From Flavobacteriales bacterium UBA979 (GTDB taxonomy: Bacteria > Bacteroidota > Bacteroidia > Flavobacteriales_D > Sanyastnellaceae): a stretch of DNA of 42,212 bases. The notes under the pieces were generated by a model. That model ran no database searches. It worked only from the letters and a program-made list of their open reading frames with translations, and had not been told where the DNA came from. The DNA is taken from NCBI GenBank assembly GCA_002292325.1, contig DBBR01000057.1:1-42212 (forward strand), given 5' to 3'. Below, piece by piece: positions 1-8,154 of this stretch (its first letter is position 1; every line of letters begins with the position of its first letter). Made by a program: the position numbers and the translations under genes.

Positions 1-1325
1 GCGTACCGATAAATTCCGCCGTCGTTGGCTAGCCACACTTCATCGGTGTGCGGATTGGCCTCCAAAGCATGCTGATCCACATGCAAGTAGCTGTCCTGCA
101 CATCCAGCCATGTGGCACCGCCGTCGTCCGACCGTTTCATCCGAATACCTCCGACATACACTCGGTCGACAACAACTGGATCTGCCTCCAAACAGAGGTC
201 GTACCATGCTTGTCCACCATCGTCCTCCCCAGCAGCGTTCCACCCCATGATATTGGGGCTATCGCTCATCTCCACGAAATTCATACCGGCATCTTCTGAC
301 TTGTAAAAAGCCCGAAATTCATAGGTGCCACTGGACAGGACGTAAACGTTTTCAGGTGCTGCCGGTGTCACCGCAATAACCATGCGGGTGCTAGGAACAA
401 TGCCTTCATTGATGTATTCCCAGGTGTCTCCTGCGTCCTCGCTTCTCCAGAAGCGGCCTTGGCCTGTGCAATAGATGACATCGGGATTTGTAGGATGAAC
501 AGCAATGTTCTTATAGTTCTGGGTGTTATTTGATACCTGCGACCAACTGAGTCCACCATCCGTTGTTTTGAAAATTCCACTGCTCGTGGCCGCTAAAACT
601 TGATCGGCATTGGATGGATAGACAGCCAGGTCTCCGACAATGTTATTCTCAATGCCCGTATTGAAAAAATCCCATGAAATTCCTCCATCGGTCGATTTCA
701 TCACCCCCATTCCCGGACTGTCAGAAGCATCACGATCACCGGTTCCGATGTACATGATTTCCGGGTTTGAGACTGCGAATGCAATGGCGCTCACACCCAA
801 GGTAGGAAAATCGTCGGTGTTGGTTTCCCAGTTCGCTCCTGCATCATACGAACGCCAGACTCCTCCGGCGGGAGCACCTGCAAAAATAACATCCGGGCTG
901 GACGGATGGAATGCCAAGGCGTTCATTCGCCCAACGCCCCGAATATTGTCGCGCGTGGTGATATCATCAAGGGTCGGACCGCACACTTGCCAACTTCCAT
1001 TCAATGACCGACCAGCCTCCTTCCATTGTTGAATCGCTCGGTGCGCATCCAACGTCGCATCCGCATCCAACACCGTTCCAGCATCATTGGTGCGACCGTC
1101 CATCAAATGCAGCCACCGCTCCACCTGCTTATAACCTGAACCTTTGATCCGCTCTCGACCTTCCCATCGAGCTTCAAAAAGAACACGGATTTCCTCGGGA
1201 TTGGCATCTTCTTTTTGCATCAATACCGACCAATCTGGATCTGTTTTGGCATCAGACTGAGCATGGATGAGTGCGGGTGAAAGAAATAGAACCAAAAAAA
1301 GAAGGACAGGAAATTGTTGAAACAT
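1..1325 (-). CDS. Secreted BNR/sortilin-like beta-propeller protein, 5' part (runs off the left edge)
   Basis: Partial gene: an open frame of 441 codons read right to left, with no stop before the window edge. The start ATG (1323-1325) opens a clear signal peptide: a hydrophobic core of about 16 residues, then a cleavage site after HA before QSDAKT. After a short helical linker, the protein carries repeated BNR/Asp-box-like units, visible as SxDGGxxW and SEDAGxTW motifs (for example STDGGISW, TTDGGLSW, SEDAGDTW). They alternate with strands such as HPSSPDVIF and HPTNPDVIYC. This pattern is typical of VPS10/sortilin-type or glycosyl-hydrolase-like propellers, which in Bacteroidota are usually large T9SS-exported surface proteins. 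The C-terminal half, including any sorting domain, is missing. The substrate cannot be told from sequence. It is divergent from htpG across a 164-nt gap. Confidence 0.88.
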   Translation of the reverse strand, partial: MFQQFPVLLFLVLFLSPALIHAQSDAKTDPDWSVLMQKEDANPEEIRVLFEARWEGRERIKGSGYKQVERWLHLMDGRTNDAGTVLDADATLDAHRAIQQWKEAGRSLNGSWQVCGPTLDDITTRDNIRGVGRMNALAFHPSSPDVIFAGAPAGGVWRSYDAGANWETNTDDFPTLGVSAIAFAVSNPEIMYIGTGDRDASDSPGMGVMKSTDGGISWDFFNTGIENNIVGDLAVYPSNADQVLAATSSGIFKTTDGGLSWSQVSNNTQNYKNIAVHPTNPDVIYCTGQGRFWRSEDAGDTWEYINEGIVPSTRMVIAVTPAAPENVYVLSSGTYEFRAFYKSEDAGMNFVEMSDSPNIMGWNAAGEDDGGQAWYDLCLEADPVVVDRVYVGGIRMKRSDDGGATWLDVQDSYLHVDQHALEANPHTDEVWLANDGGIYRY

Positions 1326-1489
1326 CGTGACAAGATTGGCAGTTTATGTCCACAATTTACACGATGACAAGGCAGCTTCCTGACATCGCGGCGCAAAGAA
1401 ATAATCAAAGGGTCAGAATGGCAGGAATTCATTCACGAAAATTCATTGGCTCAAGATTTGTACCCGCAAGGGAAATAAAATCCTACCTC

Positions 1490-3388
1490 ATGGCAACAGG
1501 CAACATCAACGTCCAAACGGAAAACATTTTTCCGATCATCAAAAAATTCTTGTACAGCGATCACGAAATATTTCTTCGTGAATTGGTATCGAATGCTGTA
1601 GATGCCACCCAAAAGCGCAAGACACTTGCAAAGATTGGAGAGGTCGAAGCTGTTGAAGGCAATATTGCCATTGAGATCATCCGCGATGAGGAAGCCAAAA
1701 CATTGACTATCCGGGACCGTGGAATAGGCATGACAGAAGAAGAGGTCAATAAGTACATCAACCAAATCGCGTTTTCCGGCGCAACTGAATTTTTGGATAA
1801 ATACCAAGGAGAAGAAGCCAAAACTGCCATTATCGGACACTTTGGGTTGGGTTTCTACTCAGCTTTCATGGTGGCAAAGCACGTTGACATCGTATCGTGG
1901 AGCCAAAGAGAAGGTGCCACACCGGTGAAATGGTCATGCGATGGCTCGCCGGAGTATACCATCGATGCCACTGAAAAGGCCGAACGAGGCACCGACATCG
2001 TTTTACACATCGCCGATGACAGTGAAGAGTTCTTAGAAGACGCTCGCGTACAAGGCATTCTGACAAAGTATTGCAAATTCATGCCCGTGGAAATCATCCA
2101 CGGCACAACGTCCGACTGGGTAGAGGATCCAAGCGGAGAAAAAGACGAGGAAGGCAATGTCAAAAAGGTCGAAAATAAAGTCGCCCGTGTTGTCAATGCA
2201 ACAACTCCGCTTTGGAGCAAAGCACCCGCAGAACTCGAAGGTGAAGACTACAACAAATTCTACAAGGATTTGTATCCGATGAATTTTGAAGATCCGCTCT
2301 TCCATATTCATTTGAACGTTGATTTCCCATTCAATTTGACAGGAATTCTATATTTCCCTCAACTCAAGAAGGAAATGGAATTGCGGAAAGACAAAATTCA
2401 TCTGTATTCGAATCAAGTCTTCATCACCGACAACGTTGAAAACATCGTACCCGATTTCTTAACGCTCCTGCACGGAGTCATCGACTCCCCTGACATTCCC
2501 CTGAATGTCTCGCGCTCCTATTTGCAAGAGGATGCAAACGTGAAGAAAATCAGCGGCCATATTTCCAAAAAAGTTTCGGACAAGCTTGCTTCGATGTTCA
2601 AGAAGGATCCGGAGTCTTTTGCCGCCCAGTGGGATGACCTTCGCATTTTCATCGAGTATGGTATGCTGACGGACGAAAAATTCGCCGAACGAGCCAAGAA
2701 ATTCATGCTGTTTAAAGACACCACGGATGCTTGCTCAACCTATGAGGAACTCATTGCTGCTGTAGGTGAGACGCAAAAAGACAAAAATGGAAAAATCATC
2801 CTTCCATACACGGCAGATGCCAAGAATCAGCATGGCTTCATTGCTCCCGCGTTGGAGCGTGGTTACAAAGTGCTGGTCATGGAAGGTCCATTGGCTTCTC
2901 ACATGGTCCAAAAGATGGAAGAAGCCTACCCTGACGTCCAATTCAAGCGAGTCGATTCTGATGTCATTGAAAACCTCATTGAAACGGACGAAGCAACGAC
3001 AAGCGCGTTGGATGAGAAGCAGGAGGAAATGGTCAAGCCCATCATCGAAGGTGCATTCCCAGGTGATTCATACAAAGTGAAGTTCGTTGCGATGGCTCCT
3101 AGCGCATCGCCGATTACCATTACCCGTTCGGAATTTATGCGCAGAATGAAAGAACAACAAGCAGTGGGCGGAGGAGGATTCCAAATGTTTGGTGCCCTTC
3201 CCGACAGCTATGATGTCGCCGTCAATTCCAACCACCCACTGGTCCAAAAGATCTTAGGTGAGACCGACGACGACAATAAAAAAGCACTGGCTAAAAAGGC
3301 CGGTGATCTTGCACGCTTGTCGCAAGGTTTGCTCGAAGGTGAAGAATTGACTTCCTTCATTCAGAAGGGATACAGCGAGCTCGCGTGA
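1490..3388 (+). CDS. htpG: Molecular chaperone HtpG (Hsp90 family)
   Basis: A 632-residue bacterial Hsp90, an ATP-driven cytosolic dimeric chaperone. The N-terminal GHKL ATPase domain is intact: LRELVSNAVDA (E31, N35), DRGIGM (D76) and the lid glycines GHFGLGFYSAF (116-126). The middle domain includes NVSRSYLQED, and the C-terminal dimerisation region is complete. The frame is open for 48 codons upstream, back to 1346, but that extension resembles nothing. HtpG homologues begin at the GNINVQTENIF segment, so ATG 1490 is chosen. No Shine-Dalgarno sequence is visible. The last four bases (3385-3388, GTGA) overlap the start of the next gene, so the two are probably translationally coupled. A weak -7-like box (AAGATTTG, 1453-1460) lies 29 nt upstream. 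Confidence 0.97.
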   Translation: MATGNINVQTENIFPIIKKFLYSDHEIFLRELVSNAVDATQKRKTLAKIGEVEAVEGNIAIEIIRDEEAKTLTIRDRGIGMTEEEVNKYINQIAFSGATEFLDKYQGEEAKTAIIGHFGLGFYSAFMVAKHVDIVSWSQREGATPVKWSCDGSPEYTIDATEKAERGTDIVLHIADDSEEFLEDARVQGILTKYCKFMPVEIIHGTTSDWVEDPSGEKDEEGNVKKVENKVARVVNATTPLWSKAPAELEGEDYNKFYKDLYPMNFEDPLFHIHLNVDFPFNLTGILYFPQLKKEMELRKDKIHLYSNQVFITDNVENIVPDFLTLLHGVIDSPDIPLNVSRSYLQEDANVKKISGHISKKVSDKLASMFKKDPESFAAQWDDLRIFIEYGMLTDEKFAERAKKFMLFKDTTDACSTYEELIAAVGETQKDKNGKIILPYTADAKNQHGFIAPALERGYKVLVMEGPLASHMVQKMEEAYPDVQFKRVDSDVIENLIETDEATTSALDEKQEEMVKPIIEGAFPGDSYKVKFVAMAPSASPITITRSEFMRRMKEQQAVGGGGFQMFGALPDSYDVAVNSNHPLVQKILGETDDDNKKALAKKAGDLARLSQGLLEGEELTSFIQKGYSELA

Positions 3389-4119
3389 GCGGATACGGCA
3401 AGTGGATAGGAGGCGCCATTGGCTGGGCGATTGGAGGCCCTATCTGGGGGATCCTTGCGTTCACGCTTGGCAAAATGTTGATGGACAATGGCGAACCCGA
3501 CGAGGGATCGTCCAATACCAATCGCTCAAATAGGACCCGGCCTGGAGACTTCAGCTTGTCCTTGCTCGTTCTGAGTGCCGCGGTAATGAAAGCGGACAAC
3601 CGGGTTTTGAAAGCCGAATTGGATTTTGTCAAGTCGTTCCTGCGTAAAAATTTCGGTTCACAACAGGGCGACCAGCTAACATTGATGTTGCGTGATGTTT
3701 TGAAACAGGACTTTCAAGTTCGAGACGTCGCTGACCAAATTCGTCACCATATGGACCTCTCCAAACGCCTGCTTCTGCTGCAGTATTTGTTTGGTATTGC
3801 GCAGTCCGACGGACAGATACACACCTCAGAAATCGCATTGATTCGCGAAATAGCAGGGTGGATGGCCATTCCGGCCGGCGACCTGAGAAGCATCGAAGAA
3901 ATGTTCCAAGCGGGGAGCCCCAATCCTTACAAGGTTCTGGAAATAGACGTGAACTCGACGCATGCAGAAGTCAAGAAGGCCTATCGAAAACTTGCTGTCA
4001 AGTACCATCCAGACAAGGTGCTGGATCTCGGCGAAACCCACCGAAATCAGGCGAAAGAACGGTTTATTGCGATTCAAAATGCCTATGAACAAATCAAGGA
4101 TGAACGAGGGTTTAAGTAA
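3385..4119 (+). CDS. TerB/DjlA-type J-domain co-chaperone
   Basis: A 244-residue protein with three parts. The N-terminus (about 1-35) is a glycine-rich hydrophobic stretch with small-xxx-small spacing, probably a membrane anchor as in DjlA. The middle (about 55-165) is a helical TerB-like domain. The C-terminus (about 178-244) is a J domain with the essential HPD in KYHPDK, preceded by YRKLAVK. J domains stimulate the ATPase of DnaK/Hsp70. The start is GTG at 3385, overlapping the htpG stop as GTGA; no other start keeps the hydrophobic N-terminus. Coupling to htpG suggests that an Hsp90 and an Hsp70 co-chaperone are produced together. No DnaK gene is in view. Family assignment is firm; membrane topology is inferred. 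Confidence 0.9.
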   Translation: MSGYGKWIGGAIGWAIGGPIWGILAFTLGKMLMDNGEPDEGSSNTNRSNRTRPGDFSLSLLVLSAAVMKADNRVLKAELDFVKSFLRKNFGSQQGDQLTLMLRDVLKQDFQVRDVADQIRHHMDLSKRLLLLQYLFGIAQSDGQIHTSEIALIREIAGWMAIPAGDLRSIEEMFQAGSPNPYKVLEIDVNSTHAEVKKAYRKLAVKYHPDKVLDLGETHRNQAKERFIAIQNAYEQIKDERGFK

Positions 4120-4162
4120 CCTTCCAATTGGTCAAGTTTGACTTAACTTGCCCACGCACTGG

Positions 4163-4188
4163 TTGTTCTGGTCCGCCGAACTACTTTG
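4163..4188 (+). promoter_or_regulatory. Possible Bacteroidota-type promoter for the metalloprotease gene
   Basis: A TTG at 4163-4165 is followed after 16 nt by TACTTTG at 4182-4188. This approximates the Bacteroidota pattern of a -33 TTG and a -7 TAnnTTTG, with one base missing inside the -7 box. It would give a leader of about 30 nt before ATG 4227. The assignment is tentative. Confidence 0.3.
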
Positions 4189-4226
4189 TGTGCCAAATTG
4201 AAACAACCCAAACTTAAACCTATACC

Positions 4227-6836
4227 ATGAAGTATTCTCTTAAGGCATTGGCCTTGACGATGATAGCCTTGATTTCATTGACCGCCATTCCCGAGGCGAC
4301 TGCTCAACGAGGACGCAAGGACAAAGGCAAAAAAAGCAATGCCTCTGCGCCAAAAGGAAAAGCTGATAAGTCGGATATCAAAAGCATGAAAGAACTCACT
4401 GAGTCTTGCAACAAGATCGATGGTCTTTTCACCCTTTACACGGACACCACGAACGGAAAAAGCTGGATGGCCATACCAGACAGCATGCTCGACCGCGAAT
4501 TCATCTATTTTTCGCACATCGACGACGGAGTTGCGGAATCGGGCTATACCCGCGGCAGCTATCGAAACAGCAAGGTCATTACGTTTCATAAATACTATGA
4601 CCGCATCGAAGTCCATACCGAAAACACCAATTACCATTTCGACGCAGACTCGCCCTTGGCGCGTGCTGCAGGGGCCAATATCAACACGCCCATCATTGCA
4701 AGTCTCAAGGTTGAAGGAGTCGACTCGACCAAAACAGTCCACGTGATTTCTGGTGACGCCTTGTTTCTGAAAGAGGATTTCGAAATGGTGAAGCGCCCTT
4801 CGCGCAAACCTGGAGAGTCTGTTTTGGGGAAATTATCACGCGAAAAGACCAAGATTCACCGCATCAACAATTACCCCGAAAACACCGAAATCATTGTTGA
4901 TTATGTTTATGACAATCCTGCTCCTCGCAGTGGCGGAGCAGCATTGGAGGATGCTCGTGCGGTCACGGTGCGATACCAGCATAGTCTCTTGGAAATGCCT
5001 GATGATGGGTTTACTCCACGTGCCGACGATGCAAGGCTCGGGTTCTTCGCGACTCAAACTGAACACATGACGTCCGAATCTTCCACCCCATGGAAGGACA
5101 TGATTCACCGATGGCGCCTTGAAAAAAAGGATCCTGATGCAGCCATGTCAGCACCCGTAAAACCCATTGTATGGTGGATTGAAAATACAACGCCCTATGA
5201 GTTTCGGGACTACATCCAAACAGGTGTTGAAAAATGGAATCAAGCATTCGAGCCCCTGGGTTTTGTTAATGCGGTAGAGGTCAGGGTTCAACCGGATTCT
5301 GCTGAATGGGATGCCGGGGATATCCGCTACAATGTGCTGCGATGGACATCGTCACCGAGTCCGCGTTACAGCGGCTATGGCCCAAGTTTTGTCAATCCAC
5401 GAACGGGTGAGATTTTGGGCGCAGACATCATGCTCGAGTGGAGCGGGATGACGGGAAGGCTTTGGCGTTCAGAGGTGTTTCAAAACGCCGGTTTCGATGG
5501 AAACGAAGAAGAAAACAATTCAGAAGCATCTGCCCGAGAACTCTACGCCGAGTGGATGCATCGTTGCGACGCAGGAAATGTCCATGCTCAGCAGACTTTG
5601 TTTGGATTGGCGGCCTTGCGTGCCCGTTCGTTTGACTCGGATGAACAAAAGAAATTCACACGTGAAACCCTGCACCGTCTTGTACTGCACGAAGTAGGTC
5701 ACACGTTGGGACTTAGCCATAACATGGCGGGATCGACCATGCAAACGCCCGAAGCACTCAAAGATGCATCCATTGTAAATGCTCAAGGAATGTCCAACAG
5801 TGTGATGGATTATCCTTCCATCAATTTTGCGAGAGACAAGAAGGACCAAACGAAATTCTTCGATGATGCTCCAGGGCCTTATGATAAGTGGGTGATCAAT
5901 TACGGTTATTCCCAAGCGTTAACCGATGCCGATGCTGAAGCAAATCGGCTTGAATCCATTTTGCGGCAATCCATCGAGCCGGACTTAAAATTCGGAAACG
6001 ACGCCGATGACATGCGACGACCTGGAGGAGGCATGAATCCAGATGTTAACATCTACGATCTTTCCAGTGACCCCGTTGCGTATGCCAGCGAACGGTGCGA
6101 ATTGGTCAATGACTTACTTCCAGAAATCGTTGAAGAGTACGGTGGGGATGATCAGAACAGCTTTTTTGAAGTTCGAAGGGCCTACCTCACCCTAACCGGC
6201 GAATACATTACTCAACTCGGCGTGATGACCCGACAAATTGGAGGGATTCGATACAATCGAGCGCACCCATCACAGCAAAACGAAGCACCACTGCAACCGG
6301 TGTCAGAGTCTGATCAGGCAGCGGCCATGTCGGCACTCAAGAAATACGCCTTTGCCCCAGATGCCTTTGACGCTGCCAAGTCGATATACGGCTACCTCCA
6401 AAGCCAGCGACGAGGATTTGGATTTTTCGCGCAACCTGAGGACCCGAAAATCCACGCCCGAATCATCTCAGCCCAAAAGAATGCACTAAATCACTTGCTC
6501 AACGCTCGGGTCCTGCAGCGAATCACCGATGCAACGGCATATGGCAACACATACGCACTCGATGAATACATGGGAGACTTAACGGATGCGATATTCCGAG
6601 CAGACCTCAGAAGCTCAGTGAATACCACTCGTCAGCAACTTCAAATTGAATATGTAGGTCGTTTGCTCAAGGTCCTTGATCCAAAAAATAAATACGACAC
6701 AGTGACACGTTCTATGGCACTCAGTACATTGAAAAAAATTCAACGAGATCAACGCAATGCGAGTTCACCTGATGGCTTGACAAAAGCACATCGTACCCAC
6801 GTGCTGTTCTTAATCGAAAAAGCCTTGGACGTGTAA
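4227..6836 (+). CDS. Secreted zinc-dependent metalloprotease (DUF5117/DUF4953 type)
   Basis: An 869-residue exported protein. A signal peptide (about 1-26, cleavage after ATA before QRGRK) is followed by a low-complexity Lys/Gly/Ser linker. The central region resembles DUF5118/DUF5117, and the C-terminal part is a DUF4953-like metzincin catalytic domain. The zinc site is visible as HEVGHTLGLSH (H488, E489, H492, H498), matching HExxHxxGxxH. A Met-turn lies about 30 residues on (SVMDYP, M527). Families of this architecture occur widely in Bacteroidota as periplasmic or outer-membrane-associated peptidases of uncertain substrate. The protein is of normal length for the family and all key residues are present. 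It is monocistronic, with a terminator at 6904-6941. The fold and metal site are firm; the substrate is unknown. Confidence 0.93.
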   Translation: MKYSLKALALTMIALISLTAIPEATAQRGRKDKGKKSNASAPKGKADKSDIKSMKELTESCNKIDGLFTLYTDTTNGKSWMAIPDSMLDREFIYFSHIDDGVAESGYTRGSYRNSKVITFHKYYDRIEVHTENTNYHFDADSPLARAAGANINTPIIASLKVEGVDSTKTVHVISGDALFLKEDFEMVKRPSRKPGESVLGKLSREKTKIHRINNYPENTEIIVDYVYDNPAPRSGGAALEDARAVTVRYQHSLLEMPDDGFTPRADDARLGFFATQTEHMTSESSTPWKDMIHRWRLEKKDPDAAMSAPVKPIVWWIENTTPYEFRDYIQTGVEKWNQAFEPLGFVNAVEVRVQPDSAEWDAGDIRYNVLRWTSSPSPRYSGYGPSFVNPRTGEILGADIMLEWSGMTGRLWRSEVFQNAGFDGNEEENNSEASARELYAEWMHRCDAGNVHAQQTLFGLAALRARSFDSDEQKKFTRETLHRLVLHEVGHTLGLSHNMAGSTMQTPEALKDASIVNAQGMSNSVMDYPSINFARDKKDQTKFFDDAPGPYDKWVINYGYSQALTDADAEANRLESILRQSIEPDLKFGNDADDMRRPGGGMNPDVNIYDLSSDPVAYASERCELVNDLLPEIVEEYGGDDQNSFFEVRRAYLTLTGEYITQLGVMTRQIGGIRYNRAHPSQQNEAPLQPVSESDQAAAMSALKKYAFAPDAFDAAKSIYGYLQSQRRGFGFFAQPEDPKIHARIISAQKNALNHLLNARVLQRITDATAYGNTYALDEYMGDLTDAIFRADLRSSVNTTRQQLQIEYVGRLLKVLDPKNKYDTVTRSMALSTLKKIQRDQRNASSPDGLTKAHRTHVLFLIEKALDV

Positions 6837-6903
6837 ATATTGCAACAACTCATCGCTCACCTATCGCTCGGTTGTTATCTGTGCAAAAGGTGTGAAGAAA
6901 AAA

Positions 6904-6941
6904 GCGGAATCTCCTCTCCTGAGGGTTTCCGCCTTTTTTTT
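6904..6941 (+). terminator. Rho-independent terminator after the metalloprotease gene
   Basis: The inverted repeat GCGGAA (6904-6909) and TTCCGC (6927-6932), with an inner CTC/GAG pairing, is followed by a run of T from 6934. An A-run precedes the stem. It lies 67 nt after the metalloprotease stop and directly before the next gene's promoter-like box. Confidence 0.85.
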
Positions 6942-6960
6942 CTGTTCCTAAATTGGAACA

Positions 6961-7425
6961 ATGATGGAAAGCGAAAGACAATTCAAAGTGATGGGCGGTC
7001 ACGTTGCACACGATGTGTGCGACTACATCGCCTCTATGAATGCTGAAAGAAGGTTGGACATCCATGTCGGTTGCGACAGCCAGAATTACAAGAAATACAC
7101 GGTCTATGTCACAACAGTTGTTTTCCGCTACCCCGATAACGGCGCTCATGTCATCTACCGAAGAGAACGCGTTCCGAAAATCACGGACCTCTGGACCAAG
7201 CTCTGGGGAGAAACTGAGCGTTCTGTAAATCTGGCGAATCTCATTCTACGCGAGTGTCAAATCCGTGTAAAGCAAATTGACTTGGACTTCAACGCCGATC
7301 CCAAGTATCCTTCCCAAAAACTAATCAGCGCTTCAGCAGGCTATATATCCTCCTTGGGGTTCGACTCCAAGGCAAAACCTGATCTTTTGATGGCCGCTTG
7401 GGCAGCAAACGTTCTTTGCCATTAG
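6961..7425 (+). CDS. YkuK/DUF458-type RNase H-fold protein
   Basis: A 154-residue cytosolic protein resembling the YkuK (DUF458) family, which has a ribonuclease H-like fold. Visible features are the first strand with HVGCDSQ (acidic D39), ETERSVNLA (E85), the strand QIDLDFN (D107/D109) and a final KPDLLMAAWAAN helix (D141). These are consistent with an RNase H-type acidic cluster. No nuclease activity can be claimed from sequence alone; the biological role of the family is poorly defined. Two adjacent ATGs (6961, 6964) are possible starts. There is no Shine-Dalgarno, and a TAAATTGG box ends 4 nt before ATG 6961, fitting a leaderless start. Three bases separate its end from the convergent SRPBCC gene. 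Confidence 0.8.
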   Translation: MMESERQFKVMGGHVAHDVCDYIASMNAERRLDIHVGCDSQNYKKYTVYVTTVVFRYPDNGAHVIYRRERVPKITDLWTKLWGETERSVNLANLILRECQIRVKQIDLDFNADPKYPSQKLISASAGYISSLGFDSKAKPDLLMAAWAANVLCH

Positions 7426-7428
7426 AGG

Positions 7429-7884
7429 TTAGGCCGGGAAGAGCCGATTCAACTCTGCCTCCCTGAATTCAAAAATGCCGTGCACTTTTTTGTGAACGAA
7501 GCTTCCTCCTAATTCTCCAAGCCATCCCCCGGGAAGGGCATAATGCAGGGTATCCTCCATCAGCACGCCTCCATCTTGCTCTTTGAATTTGTGCACGTGA
7601 TGCCAAAATTTATAAGGCCCAAACCGTTGTTCATCAATGAAGTATTCCCCTTCAACAACATGCGTTATTTCGGTCACCCATTTCATGGGAATGTTCAAAA
7701 CGGGCCGAATGCGGTAGCTTATAATCTGACCAGCATAGGTGTGGTCACTTTCTCCAGATAGGATTTCAAACGACATATCCGGAGGTGTGATTCGATCTAA
7801 GTTCTCAGGCACACTGAAGAATTTCCAAGCCTCTTTCAGCGACAAAGGCAGCCATTGACGACTTTCTAAACGGTGCAATTTCAT
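7429..7884 (-). CDS. SRPBCC (START-like) family protein
   Basis: A 151-residue protein of the SRPBCC/Bet v1-like superfamily, small helix-grip folds that bind hydrophobic ligands. Family features are the N-terminal strand with LPLSLKEAWKFF, FSVPENLDRITPP, GQIISYRIRP, an FxDEQRFGPYKFWHH segment near the middle, and the closing amphipathic helix VHKKVHGIFEFREAELNRLF. Close relatives in Bacteroidota are often called SRPBCC or cell-division-inhibitor-like, but no function follows from that. ATG 7884 is preferred over an in-frame start nine codons upstream. A TACGTTTTG box (7890-7898 on this strand) ends 5 nt before ATG 7884, and family members start near MKLHRLES. An sRNA-like terminator lies 50 nt upstream. 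Confidence 0.82.
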   Translation of the reverse strand: MKLHRLESRQWLPLSLKEAWKFFSVPENLDRITPPDMSFEILSGESDHTYAGQIISYRIRPVLNIPMKWVTEITHVVEGEYFIDEQRFGPYKFWHHVHKFKEQDGGVLMEDTLHYALPGGWLGELGGSFVHKKVHGIFEFREAELNRLFPA

Positions 7885-7933
7885 AGAGACAAAACGTATC
7901 CAACGCACCAAATGTTCATCGAGAACAGGTCAT

Positions 7934-7968
7934 AAAAAAATGAAGCATCCGCCGTTGCAGATGCTTCA
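7934..7968 (-). terminator. Rho-independent terminator of the candidate sRNA
   Basis: A perfect 9-bp stem, TGAAGCATC/GATGCTTCA, at 7941-7949 and 7960-7968 with a 10-nt loop, is followed on the minus strand by seven consecutive T (7940-7934). The T-run is only on this side, so termination is right to left. No protein gene ends here, which is why it points to a small RNA or attenuator. Confidence 0.8.
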
Positions 7969-8015
7969 CTACGATTCACAACTAGGTCCTCCAAGAACTT
8001 TTAATTCTTTGACCT
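7934..8015 (-). ncRNA. Candidate small RNA (or 5' attenuator) with two hairpins and terminator
   Basis: On the minus strand an exact TAnnTTTG -7 box (8028-8021) predicts transcription starting near 8015. The first predicted transcribed bases form a bipartite hairpin: AGGTC (8015-8011) pairs with GACCT (7988-7984), and inside it AAGAA pairs with TTCTT (8009-8005 with 7997-7993), with a 7-nt loop. After about 15 unpaired bases comes a perfect 9-bp stem, TGAAGCATC/GATGCTTCA, with a 10-nt loop (7968-7941), then seven T (7940-7934). The result is an RNA of about 82 nt with no convincing ORF. The downstream SRPBCC gene starts 50 nt further on, so the element could instead be a leader attenuator, although that gene has its own close promoter-like box. 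No match to a known RNA family was recognised. Confidence 0.55.
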
Positions 8016-8020
8016 ATTCT

Positions 8021-8028
8021 CAAATATA
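8021..8028 (-). promoter_or_regulatory. -7 promoter box (TAnnTTTG) of the candidate sRNA
   Basis: The minus strand reads TATATTTG, an exact match to the Bacteroidota -7 consensus, at the expected distance of a few bases from the first hairpin of the candidate RNA. The -33 region is T-rich but has no clear TTTG. The surrounding 8020-8130 is A/T-rich and otherwise shows nothing. Confidence 0.5.
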
Positions 8029-8142
8029 ACAATTTCATAAGCTAAATAAAAATACTCATCTATTTATTATACTAATCAGGCTAGTTATTCAAACTAACAG
8101 ACGTTCCGACGAATCTTCCATCAAAGTTTTCTCGAACTAGGA

Positions 8143-8150
8143 TACCTTTG
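8143..8150 (+). promoter_or_regulatory. -7 promoter box of the envelope acyltransferase operon, 4 nt from the start codon
   Basis: TACCTTTG is an exact TAnnTTTG match and is separated from ATG 8155 by four bases. With the usual spacing, transcription would begin at or next to the A of the ATG, giving a leaderless mRNA for the first gene of the 8155-13841 operon. Confidence 0.55.
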
Positions 8151-8154
8151 GGCC

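Noticed and set aside
640..1032. A plus-strand ORF of about 130 codons inside the secreted propeller gene
   Set aside because: It lies antisense to a long frame with signal peptide and Asp-box motifs; its own translation has no recognisable pattern.
1346..1489. 48-codon N-terminal extension of HtpG
   Set aside because: HtpG proteins start at the segment beginning at 1490; the extension has no family resemblance.
8035..8037. An 18-codon minus-strand ORF over the candidate sRNA
   Set aside because: Its start lies upstream of the predicted transcript start, and the sequence is constrained by hairpin pairing instead.
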